From Epiperipatus broadwayi (lineage: Eukaryota; Onychophora; Udeonychophora; Euonychophora; Peripatidae), in contig JAQFVV010000113.1 in the NCBI GenBank assembly GCA_028023455.1, forward strand, positions 308,001-372,000: a DNA stretch of 64,000 nucleotides, in the 5' to 3' direction. Both the position numbers and the translations under genes were made by a program. A model generated the notes under the pieces. It saw only the letters and a list, made by a program, of their open reading frames with translations, had not been told where the DNA came from and searched no databases. Positions 10,480-21,370 of the stretch are shown here, piece by piece (positions within the stretch are counted from its first letter, which is position 1; each line of letters begins with the position of its first letter).

Positions 10480-11180
10480 TCTGTCTAGAAACAGTTTGTT
10501 GAAATTAAGTTACAACCCTTCTTTCTTTTGATGAAACTGATTTAAATTATGATGTAGTTTTCAAAACATCATGACCTAGTTTGGATTCTTGGACAACTTG
10601 TGCCATTTCACTGCTATAATTTTTACTCGAATCTTCACTGTTGACTGCATTACTGTCTTTTCTTTGCAAAAATCAATATTGTTTTTTTTAAAAGAAATTC
10701 AACTGCCATTTCTAACATTTTCTTCAGAGATCTACACTGATTTCTTCAGTGATAATTAGACTGCTGTTGTCAGATATGGCTGGTCTATAAAAATCTGAAT
10801 TCATTCAATGAAAGAATCTGTATCAGCTAGGCCAGTGATTAATTTTGCTTATAATTGATGTATTATCAGGCAATGTCTATAATTTTGATTCTTAGATTAA
10901 ATTCCAATAAAGATCCAGTGGTCAGAATCTCTGCTGCTGATGTGTAAATTATTTCCCCCATTTATTAGTTTAATAAATCTATATTTATTGATTTGAACTG
11001 ATCAGAGTTGATTTTGCTATGATCAATCCTACTTATTCTAATAGCTAAACTAATTATGGCTTATTAGGTTGCATTCTTGAATAAAACAATAAAATAATAA
11101 GTTCTAATATTTTTACTAATTTTCATTCAAGTTTAGTCATTTAAAAAAAAAAAATGTTCTAGTAATCGTTTATTTTTGTG
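10480..11180 (-). pseudogene. Decayed coding-like sequence, unassigned
   Basis: Minus-strand frames around 10640-10560 read NAVNSEDSSKNYSSEMAQVV before meeting stops. Neighbouring stretches also have coding-like composition but many stops. It lies near a jockey-like LINE tail in the same orientation and could be part of an old retroelement, but I see no diagnostic motif. Confidence 0.25.
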
Positions 11181-11262
11181 TTCTTTTTATTTATTCTAGA
11201 CTAACAACTTTTTGAGATGGAGATGATAAGTCAGAGTCAAGATTTATTATCATTACGCGCAC

Positions 11263-11419
11263 GCACACACACACACATACATACATACATACATACATGC
11301 ATACATACATACATACACACACACATACATACATACATACATACATACATACATACATACATACATACATACATACATACATACACACACATACATACAT
11401 ACATACATACATACATACA

Positions 11420-11450
<31 letters not shown>
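11263..11450. repeat. (CATA)n / (CACA) microsatellite
   Basis: About 190 bp of near-perfect ACAT tetranucleotide repeat with short CA interruptions. Open frames here in several phases (Tyr-Val-Cys-Met or His-Thr-Tyr-Ile repeats) are artefacts of the repeat period. Confidence 0.97.
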
Positions 11451-11452
<2 letters not shown>

Positions 11453-12269
11453 TAATTTGGGTGTTAAAAATTATTATTAAATCTTTTAAATGCTTAACAT
11501 GTTTGGTTCAGTCCTAGGTAATAGGATTATAAGTTTTTCCTTTTATGATGGTAAGCTTATAGAAAAAATCAGGTTCAATATGGCTAGCATGGATGATTGA
11601 ATCATTGCCTCTTTGTTAACTGTGGAAAAAACTTTTCTAGTAACTTGAGATAAAAAAGTTTAAATTATGATACAAATTTACAGCCTTGAATGCCAATTTT
11701 ATTTCTGTTTTCTTCAAAGGTATAGTATCATTAGTAATTTACTTAATCAAGAATATTGGATTATTAAGTAATAAAATGTAATGGTAGAGTTCATCATCAG
11801 TTTTGCCTGTACACTATGACCTTTCGTATCATAGATAATGATATTTTCAGAAGCATAATCTACTAGATATTCACCATTTTCCTGATTGTAAATTAATACA
11901 ATGAAATATTATCTTTTCAATATTGTTTGTAGTAGTGTGAAATGCAAAAAGGTGATTAATAATTTACTTATCTTCCCAATCATCAGATTTGATAGCCATG
12001 TAGAAGCTATTTGAAATTTTAAGTCTTTATAAAATGCACGTTCACACACTTTTATAAAAAGCTGTAATCTTTAAAGAATATTTGATTACATGATATGTTT
12101 TTAAAAAGAATGTGCATGGAAGCTAATTTTGAGCAACCCTGTTGATGAATTATATTCTATCTTGACTACACTAATTCTTATGTACCTAAGACTAATACAG
12201 AAGCAATGAAGTTGATTATTTATTTCTTTAGTTGACATCAAACTATTAACATAACACCATTATAAAACC

Positions 12270-13130
12270 TAAAGAGATTTCAATCAAAAATAAAGTCATC
12301 AATGATTTATTAAGACTTTTAATTCTGCGTCTGCAGTCATAGATTCAACAGTCATTAACCATATGGTCCACCGTTTGTGTTTTCCACAATTACTAATGAC
12401 TTCAATTTATGAAAAGATGATCACAATGATTATAGGTTATCCTGAATTCTATGATGAGGCTCTTGTTGCATCTAGGAATCTGATTAAAAAAATTGTTTTA
12501 AATATAATAAGAATTCCATTTGATGTCATAATTCTTTGATGGTAGATTCATGGTTTAATATCCAAAAAAAGAGATGAGTCTTAGATGGTAAAACTATATC
12601 TTGAGTTATGAAAAGTCCAATTTGTTTAACAGCGTTTATATACATTCTGTGAGACAACTTCTAATATCTAATGCAGGAATATATGAAAGGACAGAAAATC
12701 CATGTGAAAGAATACAGTTTAATGCATCAGTAACTTTTTTTATGATAATATTTAATTGAGAATCCAGAAGTTTAAAATGAGAACTTTTGCTCCAAACATG
12801 GGCACAGTACTCACCAAAAGAATATGCTAATGCTAAAAAAACTGTCCTTAAAAATACTTTCATCACAAGACCAGATAATGCCAGCTAGCTTTCTAAGAAG
12901 ATAATTTCTAGAAATTAATTTTGATCTAATCTTAATTAGATGAGGAAAATAAGTTATCCTATGATCCAAGATTATTTCTAAATAGCATCATGTAGGATTG
13001 CATTTAGGTCTATTATTGCAAATGATTATACTTAAATTAGAAGATGATTCCATCTGTTTAGATAAAAAACATTGATCATACTGAATTCACTGAATTAGAT
13101 ATCAGATCCCATTTTTTGAAAAAAATGTCC
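12270..13130 (-). pseudogene. 3' part of a jockey/CR1-like LINE reverse transcriptase
   Basis: Minus-strand pieces in order are: YLEIILDHRITYFPHLIK, then NYLLRKLAGIIWS, then LALAYSFGEYCAHVWSKSSH with LLDSQLNIIIKKVTDALNC (open frame 12866-12636), then QTVDHMVNDC near 12365. These follow the usual order of this LINE class: 'YLGVTLDR', 'RKLAG..W', 'A..YS.AEYCAPVW' and the C-terminal 'QT.DH.V..C' zinc-knuckle remnant. At least three frameshifts or stops separate the blocks, so the copy is dead. Sequence from 13130 to about 13750 may continue it upstream but is too decayed to call. Confidence 0.7.
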
Positions 13131-13139
13131 ACTTTTTAA

Positions 13140-14040
13140 TATTCTTATTATAAAGTTAAAAAAAAAATCTTTATTTGCAATAATTTAACAAATACTGATG
13201 CATTAGTAACAATAAGTTAATTATTGTCATTTCAATGGAAAGGTAAATTCCCATAAGTATGATTAAATCTCAGTTTTAACACTAGCTTTTTGATCATTAT
13301 GGGTAACTTAGTAATATTATTGATTGTGTTTATATCATGTTTAACTGAAGGACATGTTTCTCACTTTTATTTTTATTCATACTTATTTACTATACTATGG
13401 TGTTAAAAACACTGTTTAGCTGCAATTTACATTTTATGCACAATAAGTAAGTTATCAACCCTTTGAAATCATATGATGATGTTTGGTTCTTGGTTTATAC
13501 CTTAGCTTAATTTGAATAGTTTCTATAATATAAACAAGAGTTTAACACAGCCGCATCAATGATAACTAACACTGGTAATTTTACCTGTAGTAGTAATACT
13601 TATAGTGATATCCAGGTTTATTAACATGTTAATGATTCTCATCTTCATGTTCATATCTAACTACAGGACACGAAACCACAATATGAAGTAGATTTTTCTG
13701 TGATTGGTTTAGAATACCATTAGATGTTTTAGTTATAAGCTGATAGAAACATTAATAAAAAAAATAAATGTATGTAAAAATAAGAAATTTTTTCTAAAAC
13801 AAATGTTTTTATTAAAATAAGACATCAAATACTGGTATAATAAAAATATTTTAAATAAAAATATATGCAAAGCACTGAGTTTCAGAAAAGCATTATGAAG
13901 TTCGTACTATAAATTAAAATTAACAACAAAAAATAATCTACCAAAAACAAATTTTCTCTATCTCAAACTGTGTATAATAATTGATACAAAATGGCAATAT
14001 AAACAAAATAACATGACTACTTTTTAATTAATTGAACTTC
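13140..14040. other. AT-rich, possibly very decayed LINE sequence
   Basis: No motif recognised. The first 600 bases lie where the palm domain of the LINE at 12.3-13.1 kb would be expected. Confidence 0.3.
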
Positions 14041-14260
14041 TGAAAGGATATAATGTGGAAATGGTGATCTTGACCAACTGACGAGTGCTGGATTACACGA
14101 AATACATATATTGGTGATTATTTATTTTTTCGACATGTGTGGGATCAAGTTTATCAACAGTATGAGATAGCATGGATAGTTGAGGGTCATGTGAAAGTAT
14201 GAGTTCAAACCCCTTATATATTACATATTGGAGTGCAGGTATAAAAAAGCCTGTACTATA
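14041..14260 (+). mobile_element. Foldback/SINE family H, single-arm copy
   Basis: It shares TGATCTTGACCAACTGA, ATATTGGTGATTATTTATC, GAGATAGCATGGATAG and GAGTTCAAACCCCTTATA with the arms of the palindromic element at 16.03-16.47 kb. The last segment is a good pol III B box. Only one arm is present. Confidence 0.6.
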
Positions 14261-14595
14261 GAAAAAAATCATATACTAAAAAAAAGTTTTAAAGTAAAGC
14301 CAAATAAATATAAAAAGTAATTACAAGAGTTTATACAATCTACTATAAAGTACATATTGATTTATTCAATGCTAGTAAAAATAATATAGAAAGTTCCTTA
14401 CTTTTTAATGCAAATTATTGTGAATTAAAAACATAATGTAATGATTTAGTTTTGATATATTTAAAATAGCAATATATAAATAAAATACTTTAGAAGTACT
14501 CTGTAAATAATTGTGATAGTGGAATAAAGATAAATATGAATATATAACAATGTTATATGAATCATTCATCAAAGATAAAATATAAATAAAAGTAC

Positions 14596-14635
14596 TTATC
14601 GTTTAGACAGGCCAGCCACTTGGTGGCATTCTTAT
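14596..14635 (-). CDS. Candidate host exon, 40 nt (or first coding exon 14596-14675)
   Basis: Minus strand: acceptor gtgtttttaacag, then a frame reading KNATKWLACLND, then the donor AA|GTACTT. The frame is also open further upstream to an ATG at 14675 (MSARNSNNSVFLTD), so this could instead be an initial exon. The region 14640-14720 is locally GC-richer with several CpGs, which would suit a 5' UTR. The donor is weak. It ends in phase 2, which agrees with the start phase of the 5793-5837 candidate. Product unknown. Confidence 0.42.
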
Positions 14636-14679
14636 CTGTTAAAAACACACTATTATTACTATTCCGGGCTGACATTTTA

Positions 14680-15790
14680 AAAACTATTTACGATCGACAA
14701 CTTATGGCCGAACATCATTAAATAAATATAGAACTTTACAGTTATTATTTTAAAAAGAAAACACATGCAGAAATATTTTACAACTTTGAAAGAGAGAAAT
14801 TGTACATATTTCTACAGAAACTATAAACTGCGATGTTTGTGAATTAAATAATAACTAATTGATAATGAATAAAAAAAATTCAGCAAAATATACAACTAAA
14901 AAAAAAGATTTGTGATGAAATGACTAGAACACAAGTTTTTCCGTGTTTACATCTAATCAAAGTTAAAGTTTTTCAGATAACTGAAAAGATTGCAGGTAAT
15001 TGCAAACAATGAAATTGTTATCAGTCTATTTAATCAACAAATACTTATTATTTAATAAATATAGCATTAACATCAATACTCTCTCACAGGAATTTTAATC
15101 TCAGATTAACTTTACAAATTTTGTTTAAAAGTAATTTCCTCACATCTACATAGTTGTTCACTTCTTTCAAATACATGATTATATTACCAAATCATTTTAT
15201 CATTTCTTCAATCATTTATCAACATCAATACTATTATCTTTATTTGTTTTTTTAAATATAACAATATATAAAATCCAGCAATTGATAGACACATTCTTAT
15301 TTTTAACTCTCCAATCTTTCTAGCTGTCATATTTCTAACTTCTCAAATAATTGAATCAACTAATAGTACTTTTTTTACTCTTAAGTTTCATGTTGTTATT
15401 TTCTTTTTGTAACATATACTTTTATGATTATGCAAATAAACTTTCATTACAGATATATCCCAATCAATCAATTTTTTCCACATTACTGTTTGGCATTATT
15501 AATCTAGTTTTGTGAAATTATATCATTTGTTACATCATTGTTTAAAGATAATTTTTCAAATATAGTACAAATATTAAAGAACCCCCCCCCCATATGAGAA
15601 TTGTAGGTAAAGGAGTGGTTAATGTTAAATTCAAACATGTATCAGTAGTCAAAAAAAATAGGTTTAGTTTATTCTGCATATTTAGAGTCATAGAGATCAT
15701 TGCTATTTAATCAATATACATAATTGATTATTACAAAAATTAAAAAAAAAAATCAAGTCAGATGTCACATGACATAATTTAAACAAGCTT
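14680..15790. other. AT-rich sequence with a C10 tract
   Basis: Nothing coding recognised. A run of 10 C (near 15582-15591) abuts CATATG, the same hexamer that precedes the poly(G)/poly(C) tails of two family T SINEs, so it may be the remnant of such a tail. Confidence 0.35.
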
Positions 15791-15792
15791 GT

Positions 15793-15880
15793 ATTACACT
15801 GAGGAAGCAAGGAGCAGAAACCAGTCTGGGATTAGGGATATTCTGCAAAGCTTGATAAGAGCTTATTTGTGAGCTCTTTA
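15793..15880 (+). repeat. Fragment of the R-family core
   Basis: CACTGAGGAAGCAAGGAGC followed by AGAAACCAGTCTGGG matches the 'CAGTGAGGAGC ... AGAAACTAGTCTGGG' core found in the 18.4, 53.3 and 61.5 kb elements. Flanks differ, so it is a related family or a worn copy. Confidence 0.4.
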
Positions 15881-16029
15881 TATAATAATTGATTATAAAG
15901 AAGATTTGAATGTTAAATATTTTAGAAATATTTTTTTTGAAAATTATTGGATAACCAAATTATTGATTTAATATATTCTTTAATATGTTATCTAGGTGAT
16001 TAGTTCTGGAAGACTGCCAGACATTTACA

Positions 16030-16466
16030 ATAATTACTATGCGGGTTCGAACTCAGACTTTCACATGACCCACCACTCTCAGTGCCATCTCATATTGCTG
16101 ACCCACCTGATCTCACACATGTTGAAAAGATAAATAATCACCAATATGCGTATTTCATGCTAAACCAGCAATCATCAGTTGATCTAGATTACTATCCTCA
16201 CACATATATATAATCAGTATTCAGTTTGATATTAAGATAGCCAATCTATATACTTTAATGGCTAGAACAACTGATGATTGCTGGTTTAGCATGAAATACG
16301 TATATTGGTGATTATTTATCTTTTCAACATGTGTGTGATCAGGTGGGTCAGCAATATGAGATGGCACTGAGAGTGGTGGGTCAGGTGAAAGTCTGAGTTC
16401 GAACCCCGCATATATTACATATATAAATACAGGTTTAAGCCTGTACAATGTCGTAATAATTACTAT
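16030..16466. mobile_element. Palindromic family H element with tRNA-like ends and a 13-bp target duplication
   Basis: The left arm starts GCGGGTTCGAACTCAGACTT and the right arm ends GTCTGAGTTCGAACCCCGC. Both ends carry a pol III B box, in opposite orientations. The arms (about 16043-16200 and 16265-16425) are inverted copies around a short centre. AATAATTACTATG occurs on both sides (16030-16042 and 16454-16466), as expected for a target-site duplication. After the right arm a short unpaired tail (TATATTACATATATAAATACAG...) precedes the duplication. A 75-codon frame in the right arm is not a gene. Confidence 0.75.
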
Positions 16467-16560
16467 GTTAAATTAAAATACTGTTATAACCCAACATTTA
16501 AATATAATAGTGTTATCTAATTTGAAAAAAAATATTTCTCTTTTCTTGTACTTATTGTAA

Positions 16561-16798
16561 TTTATATATGTAAACATCTTGAAAGTTTAATTAAGGAAAT
16601 CTAATACTGTTTTTATTATAGTTATAATTTTCTGAGCATGATTTCAATGTTGACAGTCAGAATCATCCCACCATAACATTCATATGAGTACTTTGATTCT
16701 GACCATCAACGTTAAAAGCAAGCCTAGCAAATTATAACTGTAATAAAAATGGTATTACCTTTTCTTGGGTGAATGGTCAAAATGTTTACATATATAAA
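16561..16798. repeat. Hairpin element, about 238 bp
   Basis: The arms 16561-16672 and 16692-16798 are inverted copies: TATATATGTAAACAT pairs with ATGTTTACATATATA, and GACAGTCAGAATCATCCC with GATTCTGACCATCAAC. This is a MITE-like or inverted-SINE structure with no coding capacity. Confidence 0.65.
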
Positions 16799-17737
16799 AT
16801 ATTGTTTGCTGTTTCTGGTCATATATAAAAAAGGAGAGCTCGATTATTAGACTTCGGAAAATTGACTGTTTGGCATTGGCCCTAAAGATTCTTTAGAAAA
16901 AACTCTTTAAAAACACTGAAGTCAATATGATGTATTTATCTTTAGAATAGAATTTTTAACTATCTAAATTATTATTAGTGACAATTTTAAAAATCACTTT
17001 AAAAAGTTTATTATGTTTATTAGGTGGTTTAAATTAATAATTTTTTTTTTATTGTCACCATTATTAGCAAATTAAATGTTTTAATAAAAAAAAATTGTGC
17101 AACCACGAACTAAATCTCATGGGCATTTGCCAAACCATCAGAAATAATAGAGTATTAATCATTATGGAATAGATTAATAAATAGCAGTTATAAAAGTCTG
17201 TGTAGATATATACATACACGAATAATAGTCATACTAATCAATTTTCTCAGATATATTTCCTTTCACGTTAATATTTATCTAGTGCTTAAATTGTTCAATA
17301 ATGATTAATGAAACTTTTCTAAAATTTGAAGATTTTTCTTCTTCTTTTCAAGTGTCAAAACTATTTCCAATAAATCATTTTTCATGATTTTAATCAGAAA
17401 TATACTCCTTGCAGTATTATGTCTTTAACTGTGCGGAAAGAAATAGGTGTTATTGAATATCTCTTTTCTCATTGGTGGGTTATAATCATGAATTTTTTAA
17501 GAATTATAACTTATTGATCATGTTCTAAAAAAGTATTAAAATATTTTTTTTGAATTTAAAAATAATAATGATAGAGAACTCCTTAAAATTAGGGGGGGGG
17601 GGGCTAAAATTATAACAATTATCTGTAAAATACATATAAAAAAAGAGTACAAAACAACTTTTAGAAAGTAAAAAACCTTTAATACGTATAAATAATATTA
17701 ACTTAGACGGATTTTTTTTTTTTTGTTCGTGTGATTT

Positions 17738-17836
17738 TTAAATTATATCGAATGACAAAATGGACTGTGATACATAAGGATAAAGACATTTTATAGGTAC
17801 TGCCTGTGGACCACAAGCTATTTTGGGATATATATT
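17738..17836 (-). CDS. Possible host exon (terminal?), orientation uncertain
   Basis: Minus strand: acceptor tatcttgctttctgag, then a 32-codon frame, NIYPKIACGPQAVPIKC... to SQSILSFDII and a TAA. Composition is protein-like and the interval is locally GC-richer. Plus-strand frames over the same bases are also partly open, so the strand is not certain. It could end earlier at a donor within the frame. No homologue recognised. Confidence 0.3.
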   Translation of the reverse strand, partial: NIYPKIACGPQAVPIKCLYPYVSQSILSFDII

Positions 17837-18017
17837 CTCAGAAAGCAAGATATTTATAGTTGGGATTTGCCAAAAGATTAACAAAAAAAAGAGATAGAGA
17901 TATTTTCATGGCACAATATCCTTATTGAGAATGCGTAGCCTGTCATTTTTTAAAAAACTTTTAAAATTATATTATTTTCTTTTTTTTTTTAAAAAAAAAA
18001 ACTATACATATTATGCA

Positions 18018-18097
18018 TTAATAAATTGCTTTCAAATCCTGAGAATACGCTATGTACTCAGGCATCAATATAACGTGAAGGCTCTGGAAATGAATAT
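18018..18097 (-). CDS. Possible host exon, orientation uncertain
   Basis: Minus strand: a good acceptor (tactctgcag), then two bases and IHFQSLHVILMPEYIAYSQ to a TAA at 18018. Its phase-1 start would fit the donor side of the exon at 29774-29831, but that is one of several possible phases. The plus strand also gives a protein-like frame (IRYVLRHQYNVKALEMNIC), so the call is tentative. Confidence 0.28.
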
Positions 18098-18347
18098 CTG
18101 CAGAGTATATTAATAAGACTACGTGAATGGTTAATTAGAGTTGCCAACTAATCAATTTTAGATTAGAAACAGGTGAAATGGCTCTATCAAATTCATTTTT
18201 AATCAATTCATTTAAATAAAACAATCATACAATTTGATTTTTTGATTTATGATTTAGTTTGATCTATATTCAGTAATTCATAATTTTTGATTGGCAAAAG
18301 TCATAACAGAAACTATTCTAAAATATGATAGAACTATGTTGAATAGG

Positions 18348-19702
18348 AATTTAATAAGCAAAGGCAAAACTCTCCATACAGTAGTGCCACCCTGTGCTAA
18401 CCAGAGCAATCAATAGATGCCAGAAGGCTTGTGCATAAAATCCCTATCTAGTGCCTACTCATCCAATATCCCCAGACTAGTTTCTGGCTTGTGGCCATCA
18501 TCAGTGAGGAGCCTTGGATCTGAGAGGATTGCACCTAGATCTTAGGATCTAATGCAACCCTCCAGCAGCCACCTTTTAACTCTACTTTACTACAAAACTA
18601 TGAGAATGAAATTAAAAACACAAAAGTATTTTCAAACTAAGCTCAATAGCTTATATAGTCATATAGGTCTGAACTCAATTCAGCACCCATACATTTTGGA
18701 GTCTTTGGCTCTTAAACAACCATAACCACCACTATCCTATTAGGCAGGATTGGTGTTAAACCACTAAACATCACATGATCATCATCTCATACTAGCACAT
18801 AATTGTTGTACACAAAGGCAAAACACTCCATACAGTAGTGCCACCCTGTGCTAACCAGAGTAATCAATAGATGCCTGAAGGGTTGTGCATAAAATCCCTA
18901 CCTAGTGCCTACTCATCCAATATCCTTAGACTAGTTTCTGGCTTGTGGTCATCATCAATGAAAAGCCTTGGATCTGAGAGCACTGCACCTAGATCTTAGG
19001 ATCTAATGCAACCCTCCAGCAGCCACCTTTTAACTCTACTTTACTACAAAACTATGAGAATGAAATTAAAAACACAAAAGTATTTTCAATCTAAGCTCAA
19101 TAGCTTATATAGTCATATGGGTCTGAACTCAATTCAGCACCCATACATTTTGGTGTCCTTGGCTCTTAAACAACCATAGCCACCACTATCCTATTAGGCA
19201 GGATTGACATGATGATCATGTGATGTTTAGTGGTTTAACACCAATCCTGCCTAATAGGATAGTGGTGGCTATGGTTGTTTAAGAACCAAAGACACCAAAA
19301 TGTATGGGTGCTGAATTGAGTTCAGACCCATATGACTATATAAGTTATTGAGCTTAGACTGAAAATACTTTTGTGTTTTTAAATTTCATTCTCATAGTTT
19401 TGTAGTATAGTAGAGTTAAAAGATGGCTGCTGGAGGGTTGCATTAGATCCTAAGATCTAGGTGCAGTGCTCTCAGATCCAAGGCTCCTCACAGATGATGT
19501 CCACAAGCCAGAAACTAGTCTGGGGATATTGGATGAGTAGGCACTAGATAGAAATTTTATGCACAAGCCTTCTGGCATCTATTGATTACTCTGGTTAGCA
19601 CAGGGTGGCACTACTGTATGGAGAGTTATGCCTTTGTTTACAACAATTATGTGCTAGTATGAGATGATGATCATGTGATATTTAGTGGTTTAATTTAATA
19701 AG
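18348..19702. mobile_element. Composite R element: two direct modules plus one inverted module, 11-bp target duplication
   Basis: A module of about 440 bp starts AAAGGCAAAACTCTCC and ends near ACCACTAAACATCACATGATC. It appears at 18359-18810 and 18815-19208 in one orientation and at 19209-19640 inverted. The element closes with a 55-bp tail ending in GATCATGTGATATTTAGTGG. AATTTAATAAG occurs at both borders (18348-18358 and 19692-19702). Each module contains the core CAGTGAGGAGCC / CTAGTTTCTGGCTTGTGG. There is no coding frame. A second element of similar size is at 53.3-54.6 kb. Confidence 0.8.
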
Positions 19703-19945
19703 GACTATTATCTGGAATATTGCATGTTCAAGTTTAAAACATATCCAGAGTGAAAAATAGAGTTTGATCCTGAATATAAAATTAACTATTTCCTTACACA
19801 ATCATTTGTCTATCCATCTATTCCTCCAAAACATTTGCATATATACACCCCTATTTCTCAAACTACCTATCTATCTATCTACTTATTCAGTCAACTAGAA
19901 AATACATCTATCCACTTCTTAAATAGTGATCTACTTATATATATA

Positions 19946-21370
19946 TATTGTGCTGGTCAAAACATGTTTATCCATCTAACATGAGCTGGAACTCACAAAA
20001 TGTACTTCAAACCCAGTCAAGCTGAAGATTTAGGTCAGGGACCAGCCTGGATTCGAACTCACTCTCTAAGCCCCAGATCAAACACCTAATGAATAACATC
20101 ATAGTGATGGCACATGAGAATTAATCTTAATCTGACCGACTAGCAAAGCTGAGCAAAACAATGAGACATCTATAATACTATGACTAAACTAAAATATATA
20201 TAAGAAGGCTTTACTTTTGGAAGTGGAGAAAAGAAGGAATTCGAACTACTCAAATAAGTTAGACAATAAAATATATTTTAATATACTGACAAATTATTAT
20301 ACATTTATAAATTAAGTACATTAGTATGTGCATGAATGAGCAAGCAGTAGATAATTACATAGTATCATTCACAGTATTATTTCTCATATGCTCTTTATTA
20401 GCTAAATAATATATTACAAATAAACACACATCTTTGGTGGGTCCAATATTAAGATGCCAATCGAATAATAAAAGGATTTGCATAGAATTGCAATTAATGC
20501 TTTTATACACGGTTCAGAAACATGGTGACTAACATATATATTTCTAGGAGTGTTCCAAAATTCATTATACATATGATAAAACTATTTTCATGCCATTGAG
20601 GTCGTGAAAATAAACAAAATACAGTTGAAAGATTATATTTGAAACTATGACAAAATATTTAATGAAAAATTATTTTAACAATAGTAAGATGAATGCTTTA
20701 TTTTTCCCAAGGCATATACTCTTAAATAGATATATAAACTATGGATGGTGGGATTGTATAAGATTGAAATAAATTTAATTAATAAAACTAGTAATAGTTG
20801 GCATTTATATATGTATTAAGCAGAGCGCAATTTTAATATTAGAGCATTAAAACTGGATCATGAAGCAAAAGAAATAATAATACGAAGAAGTTTGCAGTGC
20901 TGACATTGTGGCAAAAAGATAACAGGAAAAGTCGTGCTTCTGGATGAAAAAACGAAATCTCACACCCCCTTCTTGAGTAGTGCTTAGAGAAAAGTGGATA
21001 GGCATGGTGTGGCCCAGAATTTTGCTGGTATAACCGATGCGAGAGGCCCTTTATTTATGAAGAAGTGAATATGCATAGCATGTGCAAAACTTATGAGATC
21101 ATTGCCAGAGGCATTTTAGACGAAATAAATGTGATTCTGGAAGCTCAACTATCTACGGAACGAGATATGAGAAGAAATCTATGGGTTTGAACTTGTCACA
21201 ACCCCAGATTAGAAGACTAGAAGCACGCAATATATATATATATGAAGATATGCTAAATGTCAGTAACGCAGTATGACTGAATGTCCCTAATGACATGAAA
21301 TATAATTTACTGCTTTAAAAGAAATGACCCTTGTTTGAATACCATAATTTAGATAAATAATACACTATGC
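19946..21370 (+). repeat. Arm A of the interlocked inverted repeat
   Basis: It begins ATTGTGCTGGTCAAAACATG and ends around TACACTATGCGG. The whole arm reappears inverted at 23010-24465. Near the left end CTGGATTCGAACTCACTC is a pol III B box on the minus strand. A second B-box-like GGGTTTGAACTTGTC lies near 21187. No open frame of note. Confidence 0.8.

Noticed and set aside
11191-11480. Several overlapping open frames on both strands (Tyr-Val-Cys-Met and His-Thr-Tyr-Ile repeats)
   Set aside because: They are the CATA microsatellite read in different phases, not genes.
16221-16448. 75-codon minus-strand frame
   Set aside because: It lies within the right arm of the family H palindrome and includes the tRNA-like block; no domain.
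17745-17880. Plus-strand reading (CLWTTSYFGIYILRKQDIYS) as an exon
   Set aside because: It is the antisense of the minus-strand candidate, and other plus frames there contain stops; the minus strand has the better acceptor, though the choice is not certain.
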